NCBI RefSeq assembly: GCF_003711395.1 | Contig: NZ_PJRJ01000011.1 | Coordinates: 1-64,000, forward strand | Reading direction: 5' to 3' | Length of the DNA: 64,000 bases | From: Acinetobacter sp. B51(2017) | Lineage (GTDB): Bacteria; Pseudomonadota; Gammaproteobacteria; Pseudomonadales; Moraxellaceae | Shown: in pieces, positions 18,566 to 28,279 of the stretch | How positions within the stretch are numbered: position 1 is the first letter of the stretch | Layout: each line of letters begins with the position of its first letter | Translations under genes and position numbers: made by a program | Notes under the pieces: generated by a model | Told to the model about the DNA's origin: nothing | Seen by the model: the letters and a program-made list of their open reading frames with translations, nothing else | Databases searched by the model: none

Positions 18566-18886
18566 ATGTCTATCGTAAATACCACTGAAGCAACTTTCGC
18601 GGCTGACGTTTTAGAGTCTGATGTACCTGTTCTGGTTGACTTCTGGGCTGGCTGGTGTGCGCCATGTAAAGCAATTGCACCAGTACTTGAAGTGCTTGCA
18701 ACTGAATACGAAGGTAAAGTGAAAATTGTTAAAGTTGATGTGACTCAACTACAATCAGTTGCAGCTGATTATAACATTCGTAACATCCCTGCATTATTAA
18801 TGTTCAAAAACGGTGAAGTTGTAGGTACACAAGTCGGTGCTGCACCTAAATCTAAATTAGCTGCTTTCATTGACGAAAATATCTAA
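18566..18886 (+). CDS. trxA: Thioredoxin with a CAPC active site
   Basis: A 106-residue thioredoxin that reduces protein disulfides in the cytoplasm. It has the usual fold markers: VLVDFWAGWC, the active-site cysteines Cys31 and Cys34, the KVDV strand and cis-Pro76 in RNIPALLMF. The active site reads WCAPC where the common form is WCGPC. The ATG follows a GGAG site. An in-frame extension back to 18407 is low-complexity leader and not coding. It is a single-gene unit ending at a strong terminator. Confidence 0.95.
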   Translation: MSIVNTTEATFAADVLESDVPVLVDFWAGWCAPCKAIAPVLEVLATEYEGKVKIVKVDVTQLQSVAADYNIRNIPALLMFKNGEVVGTQVGAAPKSKLAAFIDENI

Positions 18887-18911
18887 GTTTTTTGTGGTCG
18901 CTTAAAGATCG

Positions 18912-18947
18912 CCAAAATACGCTGACACCGTTCAGCGTATTTTTTTG
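18912..18947 (+). terminator. Intrinsic terminator after trxA
   Basis: AAAATACGCTGA pairs with TCAGCGTATTTT around a 6-base loop, followed by T residues. Confidence 0.9.
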
Positions 18948-18956
18948 CCTGCTAAA

Positions 18957-18985
18957 TTGACAAAGCACGCTTTCTCTTCTATATT
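18957..18985 (+). promoter_or_regulatory. Sigma-70 promoter of rho
   Basis: TTGACA (18957-18962) and TATATT (18980-18985) are separated by exactly 17 bases. Transcription would start near 18992. This is the best promoter match that I found in the window. Confidence 0.75.
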
Positions 18986-18991
18986 GCATGT

Positions 18992-19222
18992 TCAAGGAAT
19001 AAAGGATGTCAATCCTGTCATTTTCTTACAAGACACAACACATAACATGCCGCTCGGCAACAGCAATTGTTTTTACACAATTCTGAAACAATCGAACCAA
19101 ATTTTGAATTTTTGAATTGTTGCTGTACAAAACAATGACGTGCATCTCTTGTCCGTTTGCGCTCGTATGTTGCTTCCTTTCTTACACTTTATCCTAGAAT
19201 TTTACATTCTATCTGACCACCT
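18992..19222 (+). promoter_or_regulatory. Long untranslated leader of rho
   Basis: About 230 bases lie between the predicted start site and the rho ATG. They contain no convincing leader peptide or intrinsic terminator. In E. coli the rho message also has a long leader through which Rho attenuates its own synthesis. A similar role here is inference from length and position. Confidence 0.45.
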
Positions 19223-20491
19223 ATGAATTTAACAGAACTCAAGAAAAAACCGATTGGCGAACTCATCAAGATTGCCGAATTTATGGGCCTTGAAGGAATG
19301 GCACGTAATCGCAAGCAAGATATTATTTTTGCGATTTTAAAGCGCCACGCAATGAATGGTGAAGAAATCTTTGGTGACGGCGTTCTCGAAATTCTGTCAG
19401 ATGGTTTCGGCTTTTTACGTTCAGCAGCGGGTTCTTATCTTGCCGGCCCAGATGACATCTACGTAAGCCCATCGCAAATCCGTCGTTTTAACTTACGCAC
19501 GGGTGACACGATTACAGGGACAATTCGTCCACCAAAAGAAGGTGAACGTTATTTTGCCTTGCTTAAAGTCAATCAAATTAACTACGACACCCCTGAAAAC
19601 TCACGCAATAAAATTCTATTTGAAAACCTAACGCCTCTTTTCCCAACCGAACAATTGGTGATGGAATTGGGTAACGGTACCACTGAAGATTTAACTGCGC
19701 GTGTGGTTGATTTAGTTGCGCCAATTGGTAAAGGTCAGCGTTCGATTATTGTCGCGCCGCCAAAAGCTGGTAAAACCATGTTGTTACAAAACATCGCGCA
19801 ATCGATTGTTCGTAATAACCCAGAATGTTTCCTGATTGTACTTTTAATTGACGAACGTCCTGAAGAAGTTACCGAAATGGAACGTACTGTACGTGGTGAA
19901 GTGATTGCATCTACATTCGATGAATCACCTGCGCGTCACGTTCAAGTCGCTGAAATGGTGATTGAAAAAGCGAAACGTTTGGTTGAGCACAAAAAAGACG
20001 TGGTGATTTTACTTGACTCGATTACTCGTCTTGCGCGTGCTTACAACACCGTGATTCCTTCATCAGGTAAGGTCCTAACCGGTGGTGTGGATGCTCATGC
20101 CCTAGAACGTCCAAAACGTTTCTTTGGTGCAGCACGTAACATCGAAGAAGGTGGCTCACTCACCATTATTTCAACTGCTTTAATTGAAACAGGCAGTAAA
20201 ATGGATGAAGTGATTTACGAAGAATTCAAAGGTACAGGTAACCAAGAAATTACCCTTGATCGCCGTATTGCGGAAAAGCGCGTCTTCCCTGCCATGAACA
20301 TTAAGAAATCAGGTACACGTCGTGAAGAACGTTTGATGTCTGAAGATAACTTACGTAAAGTTTGGATTTTACGTAAATTACTACATACTCAAGACGAACT
20401 TGCGGCAATGGAATTCTTACTTGATCGTATGAAAGAAACCAAGACCAATGATGACTTCTTCGATCAAATGAAACGTAAGGCTAGTAATTAA
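19223..20491 (+). CDS. rho: Transcription termination factor Rho
   Basis: A 422-residue hexameric RNA helicase/ATPase that ends transcription. The N-terminal helical and cold-shock-type RNA-binding domains ([15 protein letters not shown]) cover about residues 1-125. The RecA-like core contains the P-loop [11 protein letters not shown] (about 177-187), the [14 protein letters not shown] segment, Walker [17 protein letters not shown] and the secondary RNA-binding loop [12 protein letters not shown]. No long Asn-rich insertion is present. A single-gene transcript ends at the terminator downstream. Confidence 0.98.
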   Translation: MNLTELKKKPIGELIKIAEFMGLEGMARNRKQDIIFAILKRHAMNGEEIFGDGVLEILSDGFGFLRSAAGSYLAGPDDIYVSPSQIRRFNLRTGDTITGTIRPPKEGERYFALLKVNQINYDTPENSRNKILFENLTPLFPTEQLVMELGNGTTEDLTARVVDLVAPIGKGQRSIIVAPPKAGKTMLLQNIAQSIVRNNPECFLIVLLIDERPEEVTEMERTVRGEVIASTFDESPARHVQVAEMVIEKAKRLVEHKKDVVILLDSITRLARAYNTVIPSSGKVLTGGVDAHALERPKRFFGAARNIEEGGSLTIISTALIETGSKMDEVIYEEFKGTGNQEITLDRRIAEKRVFPAMNIKKSGTRREERLMSEDNLRKVWILRKLLHTQDELAAMEFLLDRMKETKTNDDFFDQMKRKASN

Positions 20492-20517
20492 ATCTTAGCT
20501 TGATCGGCAATTTAAAT

Positions 20518-20550
20518 TGAAGGCTGTCTATAACGACAGCCTTTTATTTT
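20518..20550 (+). terminator. Intrinsic terminator after rho
   Basis: AAGGCTGTC (20520-20528) pairs with GACAGCCTT (20535-20543), followed by a T-rich tract. Confidence 0.85.
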
Positions 20551-20911
20551 GGTTGACAAAAGTTACATAACTACACAATTCACCCCGTACTATGTAAACT
20601 TATTTTTAAATCTATGATTCTAAAAACTTAAATATAAAAAACACCAGTGTTTTTAACCAGTTATTAAGCATTTCTCCAATATAAACCTTTTCCTTGATTG
20701 TTATTTTCTGTTAAAAAATCGGCAATTTCTGCAATTTTTCACACTTTTTTTCCAGTTGCCTAGTGGCATTTCAAAAAGCGCAGTGATAGCATATTCACAT
20801 ACCAGTTAGGCTGCTCCTGCATTGTTAAACCTAATGTTAAAATTAGGCCAAATAACAGCACACAACAGGCTAACTTAGGTCTTTTTTATCTCATATTTAG
20901 AGAGTGATGCC
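20551..20911. other. AT-rich intergenic region before the Ala-rich lipoprotein
   Basis: No gene is seen. It begins with a lone TTGACA at 20553 that lacks a matching -10. An inverted repeat CCTAAT-GTTAAA-ATTAGG lies at 20830-20847, about 65 bases before the lipoprotein ATG. It could be an operator or a leader hairpin. Confidence 0.4.
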
Positions 20912-21196
20912 ATGTTATTCAAAAAAATCGCTATTGCTGCTGCAGTTGCTACTACTTTAGCTTTCGTTGGTTGTGCTAAAAAAACTGAAGAAGCTGCTGC
21001 TGACGCTAACGCTGCTGCATCTGAAGCTGTTGTAGCTGCATCTGAAGCTACTGCTGCTGCTGAAGCTGCTTCTGTAGCTGCTCCTGCATCTGCTGCTGCT
21101 GCTGCATCTGAAGCTGTTGACGCTGCTGCTGAAGCGACTGCTGCTGCTTCTGAAGCGACTGCTGCTGCTTCTGAAGCTGCTACTGCTGCTCAATAA
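20912..21196 (+). CDS. Small alanine-rich repeat lipoprotein
   Basis: A 94-residue protein. It has a Lys-start signal peptide and a lipobox-like FVGC at residues 18-21, so it is probably a lipoprotein. The mature part is almost only Ala, Glu, Ser, Thr and Val in heptad-like units such as EATAAAS, with no aromatic residues. This suggests an alanine-zipper coiled coil like the small Lpp/OprI proteins, but it lacks their C-terminal lysine for peptidoglycan linkage. A perfect 21-base tandem repeat lies inside it. The reverse strand shows a serine-rich frame that is only a shadow. Confidence 0.8.
   Translation: MLFKKIAIAAAVATTLAFVGCAKKTEEAAADANAAASEAVVAASEATAAAEAASVAAPASAAAAASEAVDAAAEATAAASEATAAASEAATAAQ
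21131..21172 (+). repeat. 21-bp tandem repeat, two perfect copies
   Basis: Copies at 21131-21151 and 21152-21172 are identical and encode the heptad EATAAAS twice. Degenerate versions of the unit surround them through most of the gene. Confidence 0.9.
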
Positions 21197-21217
21197 TCTA
21201 AACTTTAGATTATTCGA

Positions 21218-21248
21218 AAAAAAGAGAGCCTTGTGGCTCTCTTTTTTT
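21218..21248 (+). terminator. Intrinsic terminator after the Ala-rich lipoprotein
   Basis: AAAAGAGAGCC pairs with GGCTCTCTTTT around TTGT, followed by T residues. Confidence 0.9.
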
Positions 21249-21274
21249 ATGTCTATCTAAAAGTTTTTAAGTAT

Positions 21275-21306
21275 AAAAAAACCTGAGCCATAGCTCAGGT
21301 TTTTTA
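21275..21306. terminator. Terminator of the pheST-ihfA transcript
   Basis: AAAAAACCTGAGC and GCTCAGGTTTTTT pair around CATA. The symmetry allows function on both strands, but its position right after ihfA makes the minus strand its main use. Confidence 0.88.
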
Positions 21307-21317
21307 CTTTACAAGTA

Positions 21318-21614
21318 TTAGTCTACTTGCTCAGTACCCACACGTTGACGGAATTTTTGACCCGCACGGAAAGTCACGACACGGCGCGCAGAAATCGGAA
21401 TTTCTTCACCCGTCTTCGGATTACGACCTGGACGCTGACGTTTATCACGTAGCTCAAAGTTACCAAACCCCGATAATTTTACTTGTTCACCTGAAATCAA
21501 CGCTTGGCTGATCTCATCAAAAAACAACTCAACCATTTGTTTCGCTTCACGACGGTTTAAACTCGTGAGCTCACTTAAATGATCAGCCATTTCTGCTTTT
21601 GTTAATGCTGTCAT
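21318..21614 (-). CDS. ihfA: Integration host factor subunit alpha
   Basis: A 98-residue HU/IHF-family DNA-bending protein, the alpha subunit of IHF. The signature [21 protein letters not shown], with the Pro at the tip of the DNA-intercalating arm, is present, followed by [15 protein letters not shown]. Its ATG overlaps the pheT stop by four bases. This is the classic pheT-ihfA coupling in gamma-proteobacteria. Confidence 0.97.
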   Translation of the reverse strand: MTALTKAEMADHLSELTSLNRREAKQMVELFFDEISQALISGEQVKLSGFGNFELRDKRQRPGRNPKTGEEIPISARRVVTFRAGQKFRQRVGTEQVD

Positions 21615-23992
21615 GAAGCCCTCAATGTCGCTTGGTAAGTGTCTGCTAACACTTGTAGGATATTATCCATACCGGATTTAATTTCAGCATCTTCGAGTGT
21701 ACGACTTGGATGCTGCCATAAAATAGCAAATGCCAAAGAGCGCTTGCCTTCTTCTACGCCTTGTCCAGTATACACATCGAATAACCAAGTTGAGTCTAGA
21801 AGCTCACCACCCGTTTTTTCGATAAGTTGCTGAATTTCGCTAACATTAATCTTATCACTAATTAAAAGCGCAATATCACGTCGAACCGATGGAAAACGTG
21901 ATAATTCTGTAAAATTAGATACATAAGTTTGCAAAACAGCCGCTTGATCGAGCTCAGCTACCCAAGTCATGCCTAAATCTAAATCAGCTTCCAAAGATGG
22001 ATGCAGACGACCTAAGTAACCAATCGACTGACCATCCACCATAATCTCTGCAGATTGACCAGGATGTAACCAGCTACGCTCTGAACGTACAAAGTCCGCT
22101 TTTACGCGTGCCGCAGTAAGAATCTCTTCTACATCACCTTTAAAGTCAAAGAAGTCCATTGGCTGTGGTTTACCGTGCCAAGATTCTTGAGTTTTTGCAC
22201 CAACAGCAATTAAAGCCAAAGTTGGGATTTGTTTGAGATCATGGATGCTTGCTGCATCTTGATAATCAAAACGCAAACCCAACTCAAAGAAACGCACACG
22301 GCTTTGCTGACGGTTAATGTTGTACTGTACACAAGGAATTAAGCTAGAAAGTAAAGTCGAACGCATCACTGCTAAATCGCTTGAAATTGGGTTTGCCAAT
22401 GCCAATGGATTTACACTTGGATTCAATTGTTTTTCAAGTTTTAAATCGGCAAAGCTAAAGCTGATGGCTTCTTGATAACCTAAAGTCACCGCAGTTTGAC
22501 GCAACTGTGCCAACTCAAACTGATCTTGATACTTGGCTAATTTTGCTTCAATGACAGGCAAGCTAATTTGAATATTGTCATAGCCGTGAATACGTGCCAC
22601 TTCTTCAATTAAGTCTTGGTAAATCGCCATATCATAACGATGTGATGGTGGTACAACAGTCCACTCACCTTGCGCTTTTACAGTTACAGTACACCCCAGA
22701 CGAGTTAAAGCATCAGTGATAAAGTCAGATTCAACTTTATAACCAAGCAGTTGATCAACTTGGGCTTGATTGAGTTCAATCGCTTCACGCGTTGGCAATA
22801 CTGCTGCATTTTCAGCCACTGTAATTGGACCGAATTCACCACCTGCCAATTCAGAAATCAACTGAGACGCACGGTGCATGGCAATTAATGGCAATTCAAA
22901 ATCAACACCACGTTCATAACGTTGTGAGGCATCTGTGTGTAAACCGAAGCTACGTGCGCGACCTGCAATGGCAAGCGGTGCAAAGAATGCTGATTCTAAG
23001 AAAATTTCAGTCGTCGCATCGGTCACAGATGAAGATAAGCCACCCATGATACCGGCAATCGCTAATGCTTTATTGTCATCGGCAATGACCATCACGTTGT
23101 CTTGTAGTTCAACTTCTTGTTCATTCAGAAGGACAAGTTTTTCGCCTGCTGTGGCTTGACGTACACGTACTGCACCTTCAACCTTACCAGCATCAAAGGC
23201 ATGTAATGGTTGACCGAGTTCCATTAACACGTAGTTGGTAATATCCACCAAAATACTGTGCTGACGAATACCTGAACGTGCCAGTGCGCGCTCCATCCAT
23301 TCTGGTGTTGGTGCTTTGGTATTCACGTTTTTGATCACACGACCTAAGTAACGTGGGCAACCTTCAGTTTCAACCACAACTTGCTTTTCATCCGCAATTG
23401 TTGCTGCTACTTCTTTGATTTCAGGTGCAGTTACAGGCAATTGGTTAATCACACCAATTTCACGCGCAATACCACGAATACTGAAACAATCACCACGGTT
23501 AGGTGTAATGCTGATATCAATCACATTGTCGTCTAGTTGCAAATATTCACGGATGTTCACGCCTACAGGTGCATCATTTGGTAATTCTAAAAGACCATCA
23601 ATTTTGTCTTCTAAATCAATTTCCGACGCGCCGCACAGCATACCTTGTGATTCGATACCACGTAGCTTGCCCTTTTTGATTTTAAAATCACCCGGTAGTA
23701 CTGCACCAATGGTTGCAACAGGCGCTTTCATACCAACGCATACGTTTGGCGCGCCACATACAATTTGTAATGGTTCAGCTGCACCAATGTTAACAGTCGT
23801 TACACGTAAACGGTCTGCATCAGGGTGTTGTTCTACTGTTAATACTTCACCGACAACCACACCGGTAAATGGTTTTGCTGCTGGAGATAAATCATCTACT
23901 TCTAAACCAAGCATCGTCAGTTGGTCAGAAAGTTTATCGCTATCAATGGCTGGGTTTACCCACGTACGTAACCAATTTTCGCTAATTTTCAT
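21611..23992 (-). CDS. pheT: Phenylalanyl-tRNA synthetase subunit beta
   Basis: A 793-residue beta subunit of the (alpha-beta)2 enzyme. It has the N-terminal tRNA-binding OB domain ([18 protein letters not shown]), B3/B4 editing region ([20 protein letters not shown]), B5 domain and C-terminal ferredoxin-fold anticodon-binding domain ([14 protein letters not shown]). It has the usual length for the family. It lies 176 bases downstream of pheS, a gap filled by a palindromic repeat element rather than the tight spacing seen in E. coli. Confidence 0.97.
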   Translation of the reverse strand: MKISENWLRTWVNPAIDSDKLSDQLTMLGLEVDDLSPAAKPFTGVVVGEVLTVEQHPDADRLRVTTVNIGAAEPLQIVCGAPNVCVGMKAPVATIGAVLPGDFKIKKGKLRGIESQGMLCGASEIDLEDKIDGLLELPNDAPVGVNIREYLQLDDNVIDISITPNRGDCFSIRGIAREIGVINQLPVTAPEIKEVAATIADEKQVVVETEGCPRYLGRVIKNVNTKAPTPEWMERALARSGIRQHSILVDITNYVLMELGQPLHAFDAGKVEGAVRVRQATAGEKLVLLNEQEVELQDNVMVIADDNKALAIAGIMGGLSSSVTDATTEIFLESAFFAPLAIAGRARSFGLHTDASQRYERGVDFELPLIAMHRASQLISELAGGEFGPITVAENAAVLPTREAIELNQAQVDQLLGYKVESDFITDALTRLGCTVTVKAQGEWTVVPPSHRYDMAIYQDLIEEVARIHGYDNIQISLPVIEAKLAKYQDQFELAQLRQTAVTLGYQEAISFSFADLKLEKQLNPSVNPLALANPISSDLAVMRSTLLSSLIPCVQYNINRQQSRVRFFELGLRFDYQDAASIHDLKQIPTLALIAVGAKTQESWHGKPQPMDFFDFKGDVEEILTAARVKADFVRSERSWLHPGQSAEIMVDGQSIGYLGRLHPSLEADLDLGMTWVAELDQAAVLQTYVSNFTELSRFPSVRRDIALLISDKINVSEIQQLIEKTGGELLDSTWLFDVYTGQGVEEGKRSLAFAILWQHPSRTLEDAEIKSGMDNILQVLADTYQATLRAS

Positions 23993-24009
23993 ACATTCAA
24001 TTCCTGAAT

Positions 24010-24095
24010 CTCCCCTAACCCCTCTTTAATAAAGAGAGGAATACCCACACGTCTATTTGTTCCGTATAAGTCCCCTTTCTCAAAGGGGACTTTAG
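24010..24095. repeat. Palindromic intergenic repeat element between pheS and pheT
   Basis: Two hairpins lie side by side. CTCTTT pairs with AAAGAG at 24022-24036. AGTCCCCTTT and AAAGGGGACT form a perfect 10-bp stem at 24069-24091, followed by TTAGGGGGA. A related but diverged element with the same CCTCTTT/AAAGAGG core lies after leuS at 61629-61760. They look like members of a dispersed Acinetobacter intergenic repeat family. That family assignment is from memory. Confidence 0.6.
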
Positions 24096-24168
24096 GGGGA
24101 TTATTTAAAATCTAAAAACTAATTTATTTCCCAAACCCCAATTTATATAGGGAGAGGATTAAAAATTC

Positions 24169-25206
<1,038 letters not shown>

Positions 25207-25302
25207 TCAGTATTTTAATGAAGCAAGTCTTTAACGAAAATTTTATTGTCAGTGCCTTTTTACACAGGCTAAGATAAAGCCAAATTTTCTGAGAAGAATA
25301 GC

Positions 25303-26304
25303 ATGGCGCTCGACCCCATTTGGCAACAACAACTCACCCTTGTCACTTACGGTAATCAATACCTTACCCAAGACTTCAGTTTTAGCCGTTGGGTGAATCA
25401 TTCTATTTTCCAGCAACATAGCTTTGCTTTTCGTGATCTGATCTCGCAGCAACTGTTGGCGCAGCATTTTCAAGTTTGGCTTGAAGGCTTAAAAGCCCAA
25501 GGTGTAACGCGTTTAAGTTTGCATTGTTCGAGTTTATTGGTGGATGAAGACAATCCCAATCCAAGTGTAGAACTGGTGCCTTATGCGCACTTTATTGTCA
25601 GCCATAGCCCCAAACATACACACGCATGGATTTGTGGACGTGAGTTAGCTGCATGGTACACATTAGAGCAAGATTACCAAGCACCTTTGGGGCAGGAAAT
25701 TCCAATTCGCCTAGAAACGCTATGGCGTTATGAATTGAATCATAAATTGGCGAAACGTGTTATGGCAGACTTACAACAGCCAAATTGGGATGAAATCGAG
25801 CAATTTTTACAAACAGAACTCTTCCAAACACCATTTGCACAAGACTTCCCTGTGCCAAAGTTTGATTTACCTTATTATGGTATGGAAGATCCACAAGATA
25901 GCAGCGTGTATTTGGCATTAATGCCTACAGATATTCAAGCCGATTATGCCCATCAAAGTTTGCATCGTTTAAATGCTTTAAGCCAATATATTGCACAGCG
26001 CCAACAAACTGCCTTGTATGCAGATGGTTCGACGTTTAGTGCAGAGGAACACTTAAAATATCGTCACTTTAGCCAAAAGCTCGATGATTTACAGGGAAAG
26101 TTTATTGTTAAAGTCGCCAATCATTATCCGACTGCACGTTTAAGTTATGTGGCACAAGAAAGCACGCCTTTAGATAGCACAATACACACGCCATCTCGGC
26201 AGTTAGCTGAAAAAAGCCCGAAAAAAGCCGGTGCGGGTAATGTGATTGCGTTAATTTTTATTACCGCTATGCTGTGTGCAGCGGCTTATTATTTTGGTTT
26301 TTAA
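25303..26304 (+). CDS. Uncharacterised C-tail-anchored protein
   Basis: A 333-residue protein that I cannot assign to a family. The bulk is soluble and Gln-rich, with no signal peptide. The last ~18 residues (VIALIFITAMLCAAAYYFGF) form one membrane helix, preceded by the basic stretch EKSPKKAGAGN. It therefore looks like a tail-anchored inner-membrane protein facing the cytoplasm. A GAGAAG ribosome site precedes the ATG. It runs against the surrounding minus-strand translation genes and is divergent from pheS. Codon use looks like its neighbours, so recent transfer is not suggested. Confidence 0.75.
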   Translation: MALDPIWQQQLTLVTYGNQYLTQDFSFSRWVNHSIFQQHSFAFRDLISQQLLAQHFQVWLEGLKAQGVTRLSLHCSSLLVDEDNPNPSVELVPYAHFIVSHSPKHTHAWICGRELAAWYTLEQDYQAPLGQEIPIRLETLWRYELNHKLAKRVMADLQQPNWDEIEQFLQTELFQTPFAQDFPVPKFDLPYYGMEDPQDSSVYLALMPTDIQADYAHQSLHRLNALSQYIAQRQQTALYADGSTFSAEEHLKYRHFSQKLDDLQGKFIVKVANHYPTARLSYVAQESTPLDSTIHTPSRQLAEKSPKKAGAGNVIALIFITAMLCAAAYYFGF

Positions 26305-26322
26305 AGCTCAATTTCAATGCAT

Positions 26323-26359
26323 ATAGGTGGCTGCTCTTAAAGAGAATCTCGCCACCTAT
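26323..26359. other. Hairpin between convergent genes, possible terminator
   Basis: ATAGGTGGC (26323-26331) pairs with GCCACCTAT (26351-26359), with a smaller CTCTT/AAGAG hairpin in its loop. There is no T-run on either side, so it is not a standard intrinsic terminator. Confidence 0.45.
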
Positions 26360-26364
26360 AACCA

Positions 26365-26559
26365 TTAATTAATTGGTTTTAATGCAATTTTGATTTGATG
26401 CTCACTTTGATGAAGATAAATGCTATGCGTCACTGACGCCACTTCACCTTCAATGATATCGTCTTTATTATGCAATTTAAGGTATTCACCTTCACGCGGC
26501 AGCACTAAAAACTCCACCTCAAGATCACCTTGTTCTAAACCGGTAATTACAGCACGCAT
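26365..26559 (-). CDS. Small protein of unknown function, 64 residues
   Basis: A 64-residue protein, mostly beta-forming and mildly acidic (EVEFLVLPREGEYLKL, then SIYLHQSEHQIKIAL). An AGGAAT ribosome site stands 8 bases before the ATG, and codon use resembles core genes, so I consider it real. I do not recognise the family. It lies between the AT-rich two-TM gene and the convergent tail-anchored gene. Confidence 0.65.
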   Translation of the reverse strand: MRAVITGLEQGDLEVEFLVLPREGEYLKLHNKDDIIEGEVASVTHSIYLHQSEHQIKIALKPIN

Positions 26560-26785
26560 TATTGTTATTCCTATGGTTTTTTATTTACTATAAACTGATT
26601 TATAGGTTGATCTAGCACCAATATGTAAAAATGATTCAATGCAACTGATATAAAATTAAAAGCGACATATAAATTACTGTCTAATGACACTTCAAAATTC
26701 TCAGATATTGTTAGATAGCAGCTATTGCTATTTGTTACATCTACTCTTTTGGGTGATTGTTTGTGGCTTAGAAATTTTAAAATTT

Positions 26786-27448
26786 CTATAGATTAACTTC
26801 CTTAGGAGCTATCATTGCATCAAAACCATCCACATCACAAAATTCATCTCTATAATCTGTCACCGTTAGGTCGTAATAAAAATTTAATTTTTTACCCATT
26901 TCATTGATACATTCAATTTTTATTTCCCGCCTAGCTTGACCTGATTTACATAAGTCACAATCAATCAAGAACTCAAAGCTATTTATTGTGTTTTTTTCAA
27001 AAATAAGGATTTGTTTCCCGTTTTGACACCATATACCAGAACCTTTAATAAATACTGTGGTAGTCGTAGCAATCCCTCTAATATTCACAATTTGAAATTT
27101 AAATATATAATATTGCTTAGTTACATCATGTTCAGAATAGTATTCTTCATGTTTAACAATATCTTTAAATATCCATATAAAAAATGGATCACTTGCCTTG
27201 TTACGCTCTTTTTCAATATTTAATAAGTCCTGCGTATCATTTTTGTGATTTTGAATAGTTACCATCAAACCTAAGAAAGCTAAAGGTGCAAAAACGCCCG
27301 CAAAAAAATCTCCCATTTCATTGGGAGGTAAAATATTGCAATAGTCCAACCTCAAATCGTAGCAATCAGAGAAATACCAAATATAAATGATGGCTAGAAT
27401 AATCCATAAAATAGAAATTATTTTAAAATTTTCAGTTAGAAATTTAAT
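26786..27448 (-). CDS. Two-TM AbiC-like protein with a probable ATT start
   Basis: The frame gives 220 residues if it starts at the ATT codon at 27446-27448. That codon has an AGGGG ribosome site 8 bases upstream and no in-frame ATG near it. A TTG at 27355 would give 189 residues but would cut off a predicted helix. Helix 1 (about residues 9-26) and helix 2 (about 47-66, beginning GDFFAGVFAP) match the layout at the start of the AbiC-like protein at 53188-54516. The rest is a soluble domain with no motif that I recognise. The gene is clearly more AT-rich than its neighbours and starts immediately after the rplT terminator. It is probably acquired and possibly a defence gene (inference). Confidence 0.65.
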   Translation of the reverse strand: MKFLTENFKIISILWIILAIIYIWYFSDCYDLRLDYCNILPPNEMGDFFAGVFAPLAFLGLMVTIQNHKNDTQDLLNIEKERNKASDPFFIWIFKDIVKHEEYYSEHDVTKQYYIFKFQIVNIRGIATTTTVFIKGSGIWCQNGKQILIFEKNTINSFEFLIDCDLCKSGQARREIKIECINEMGKKLNFYYDLTVTDYRDEFCDVDGFDAMIAPKEVNL

Positions 27449-27465
27449 TTTTATAACCCCTAAAG

Positions 27466-27499
27466 CAAAAAAAAGACCGCTAAAAGCGGTCTTTTTTTA
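27466..27499 (-). terminator. Terminator of the rpmI-rplT transcript
   Basis: AAAAAGACCGC pairs with GCGGTCTTTTT, with A and T runs on both sides. The AT-rich gene ending at 26786 begins about 18 bases beyond it on the same strand. Confidence 0.9.
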
Positions 27500-27511
27500 A
27501 GTCATAAAGAC

Positions 27512-27871
27512 TTATGCAGCCAATGCATCTTTAGCTTTAGAAGCTAAAGCAGCAAACGCAACTGCGTCATGCATAGCGATGTCAGCAAGTACACGACGGT
27601 CGATAATCACTTGAGCTTTTTTCAAGCCAGCGATCATACGGCTGTACGATAAACCATTTTGACGAGCACCAGCATTGATACGCGCAATCCATAAAGCACG
27701 GAATTGACGTTTCTTTTGACGGCGGTCACGGTAAGCATATTGACCAGCTTTGATTACCGCTTGGAACGCTACGCGGTAAACGCGTGAACGAGCACCATAG
27801 TAACCTTTAGCGCGAGCAAGAATTTTTTTGTGACGGCGATGAGCCTGTACACCACGTTTTACACGAGCCAT
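27512..27871 (-). CDS. rplT: 50S ribosomal protein L20
   Basis: A 119-residue, strongly basic ribosomal protein needed early in 50S assembly. The sequence begins [18 protein letters not shown] and contains [23 protein letters not shown], both diagnostic. It lies 11 bases after rpmI and ends at an intrinsic terminator. L20 represses the rpmI-rplT message in E. coli; I could not identify the equivalent binding site here. Confidence 0.98.
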   Translation of the reverse strand: MARVKRGVQAHRRHKKILARAKGYYGARSRVYRVAFQAVIKAGQYAYRDRRQKKRQFRALWIARINAGARQNGLSYSRMIAGLKKAQVIIDRRVLADIAMHDAVAFAALASKAKDALAA

Positions 27872-27882
27872 TTATAATCTCC

Positions 27883-28077
27883 TTAGATGTACGGGCACAT
27901 AGCGCGAACTGCAGCAACGTCACTTACGTGAACCATTACACAGCCGCGTAATTGACGAATACGCTTAGCAGATTTTTTGGTCAAAATGTGGCGTTTGAAC
28001 GCTTGTTTACGCTTAAAACCGTTTGCAGTCGCTTTGAAGCGTTTAGCTGCACCACGGCGAGTTTTCATCTTAGGCAT
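27883..28077 (-). CDS. rpmI: 50S ribosomal protein L35
   Basis: A 64-residue basic protein with the L35 pattern [15 protein letters not shown] at the start and [17 protein letters not shown] in the middle. It is the first gene of a two-gene unit with rplT. About 200 bases of non-coding leader separate it from the divergent TonB-like gene. In most relatives infC would lie directly upstream; here infC is about 3 kb away. Confidence 0.98.
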   Translation of the reverse strand: MPKMKTRRGAAKRFKATANGFKRKQAFKRHILTKKSAKRIRQLRGCVMVHVSDVAAVRAMCPYI

Positions 28078-28279
28078 AACAACCTCTTTTGAACACCTGT
28101 TCGGCTCGTTTGCACCATTGCAAAACGACCTGCAGGTAAGGGAGCCGATATTCTAAAGCATCTTTGTCTAAAACAAAAGCATCCTTGTTCAATATAAACT
28201 GATCTTTTTACTTGCGAGCGCATCGGTTTTTGGAAATACTTGAGCGCATTATTTTTGTTCGCTGATTAAAATATTGGTT

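Noticed and set aside
20553-20590. TTGACA after the rho terminator as a promoter
   Set aside because: No acceptable -10 lies 16-18 bases downstream.
20957-21193. Serine-rich open frame antisense to the Ala-rich lipoprotein
   Set aside because: It is the mirror of GCT/GCA-rich codons and has no ribosome site; repeat composition alone keeps it open.
23415-24029. 204-codon frame on the plus strand inside pheT
   Set aside because: It lies wholly antisense to a clear pheT, with composition typical of a shadow frame.
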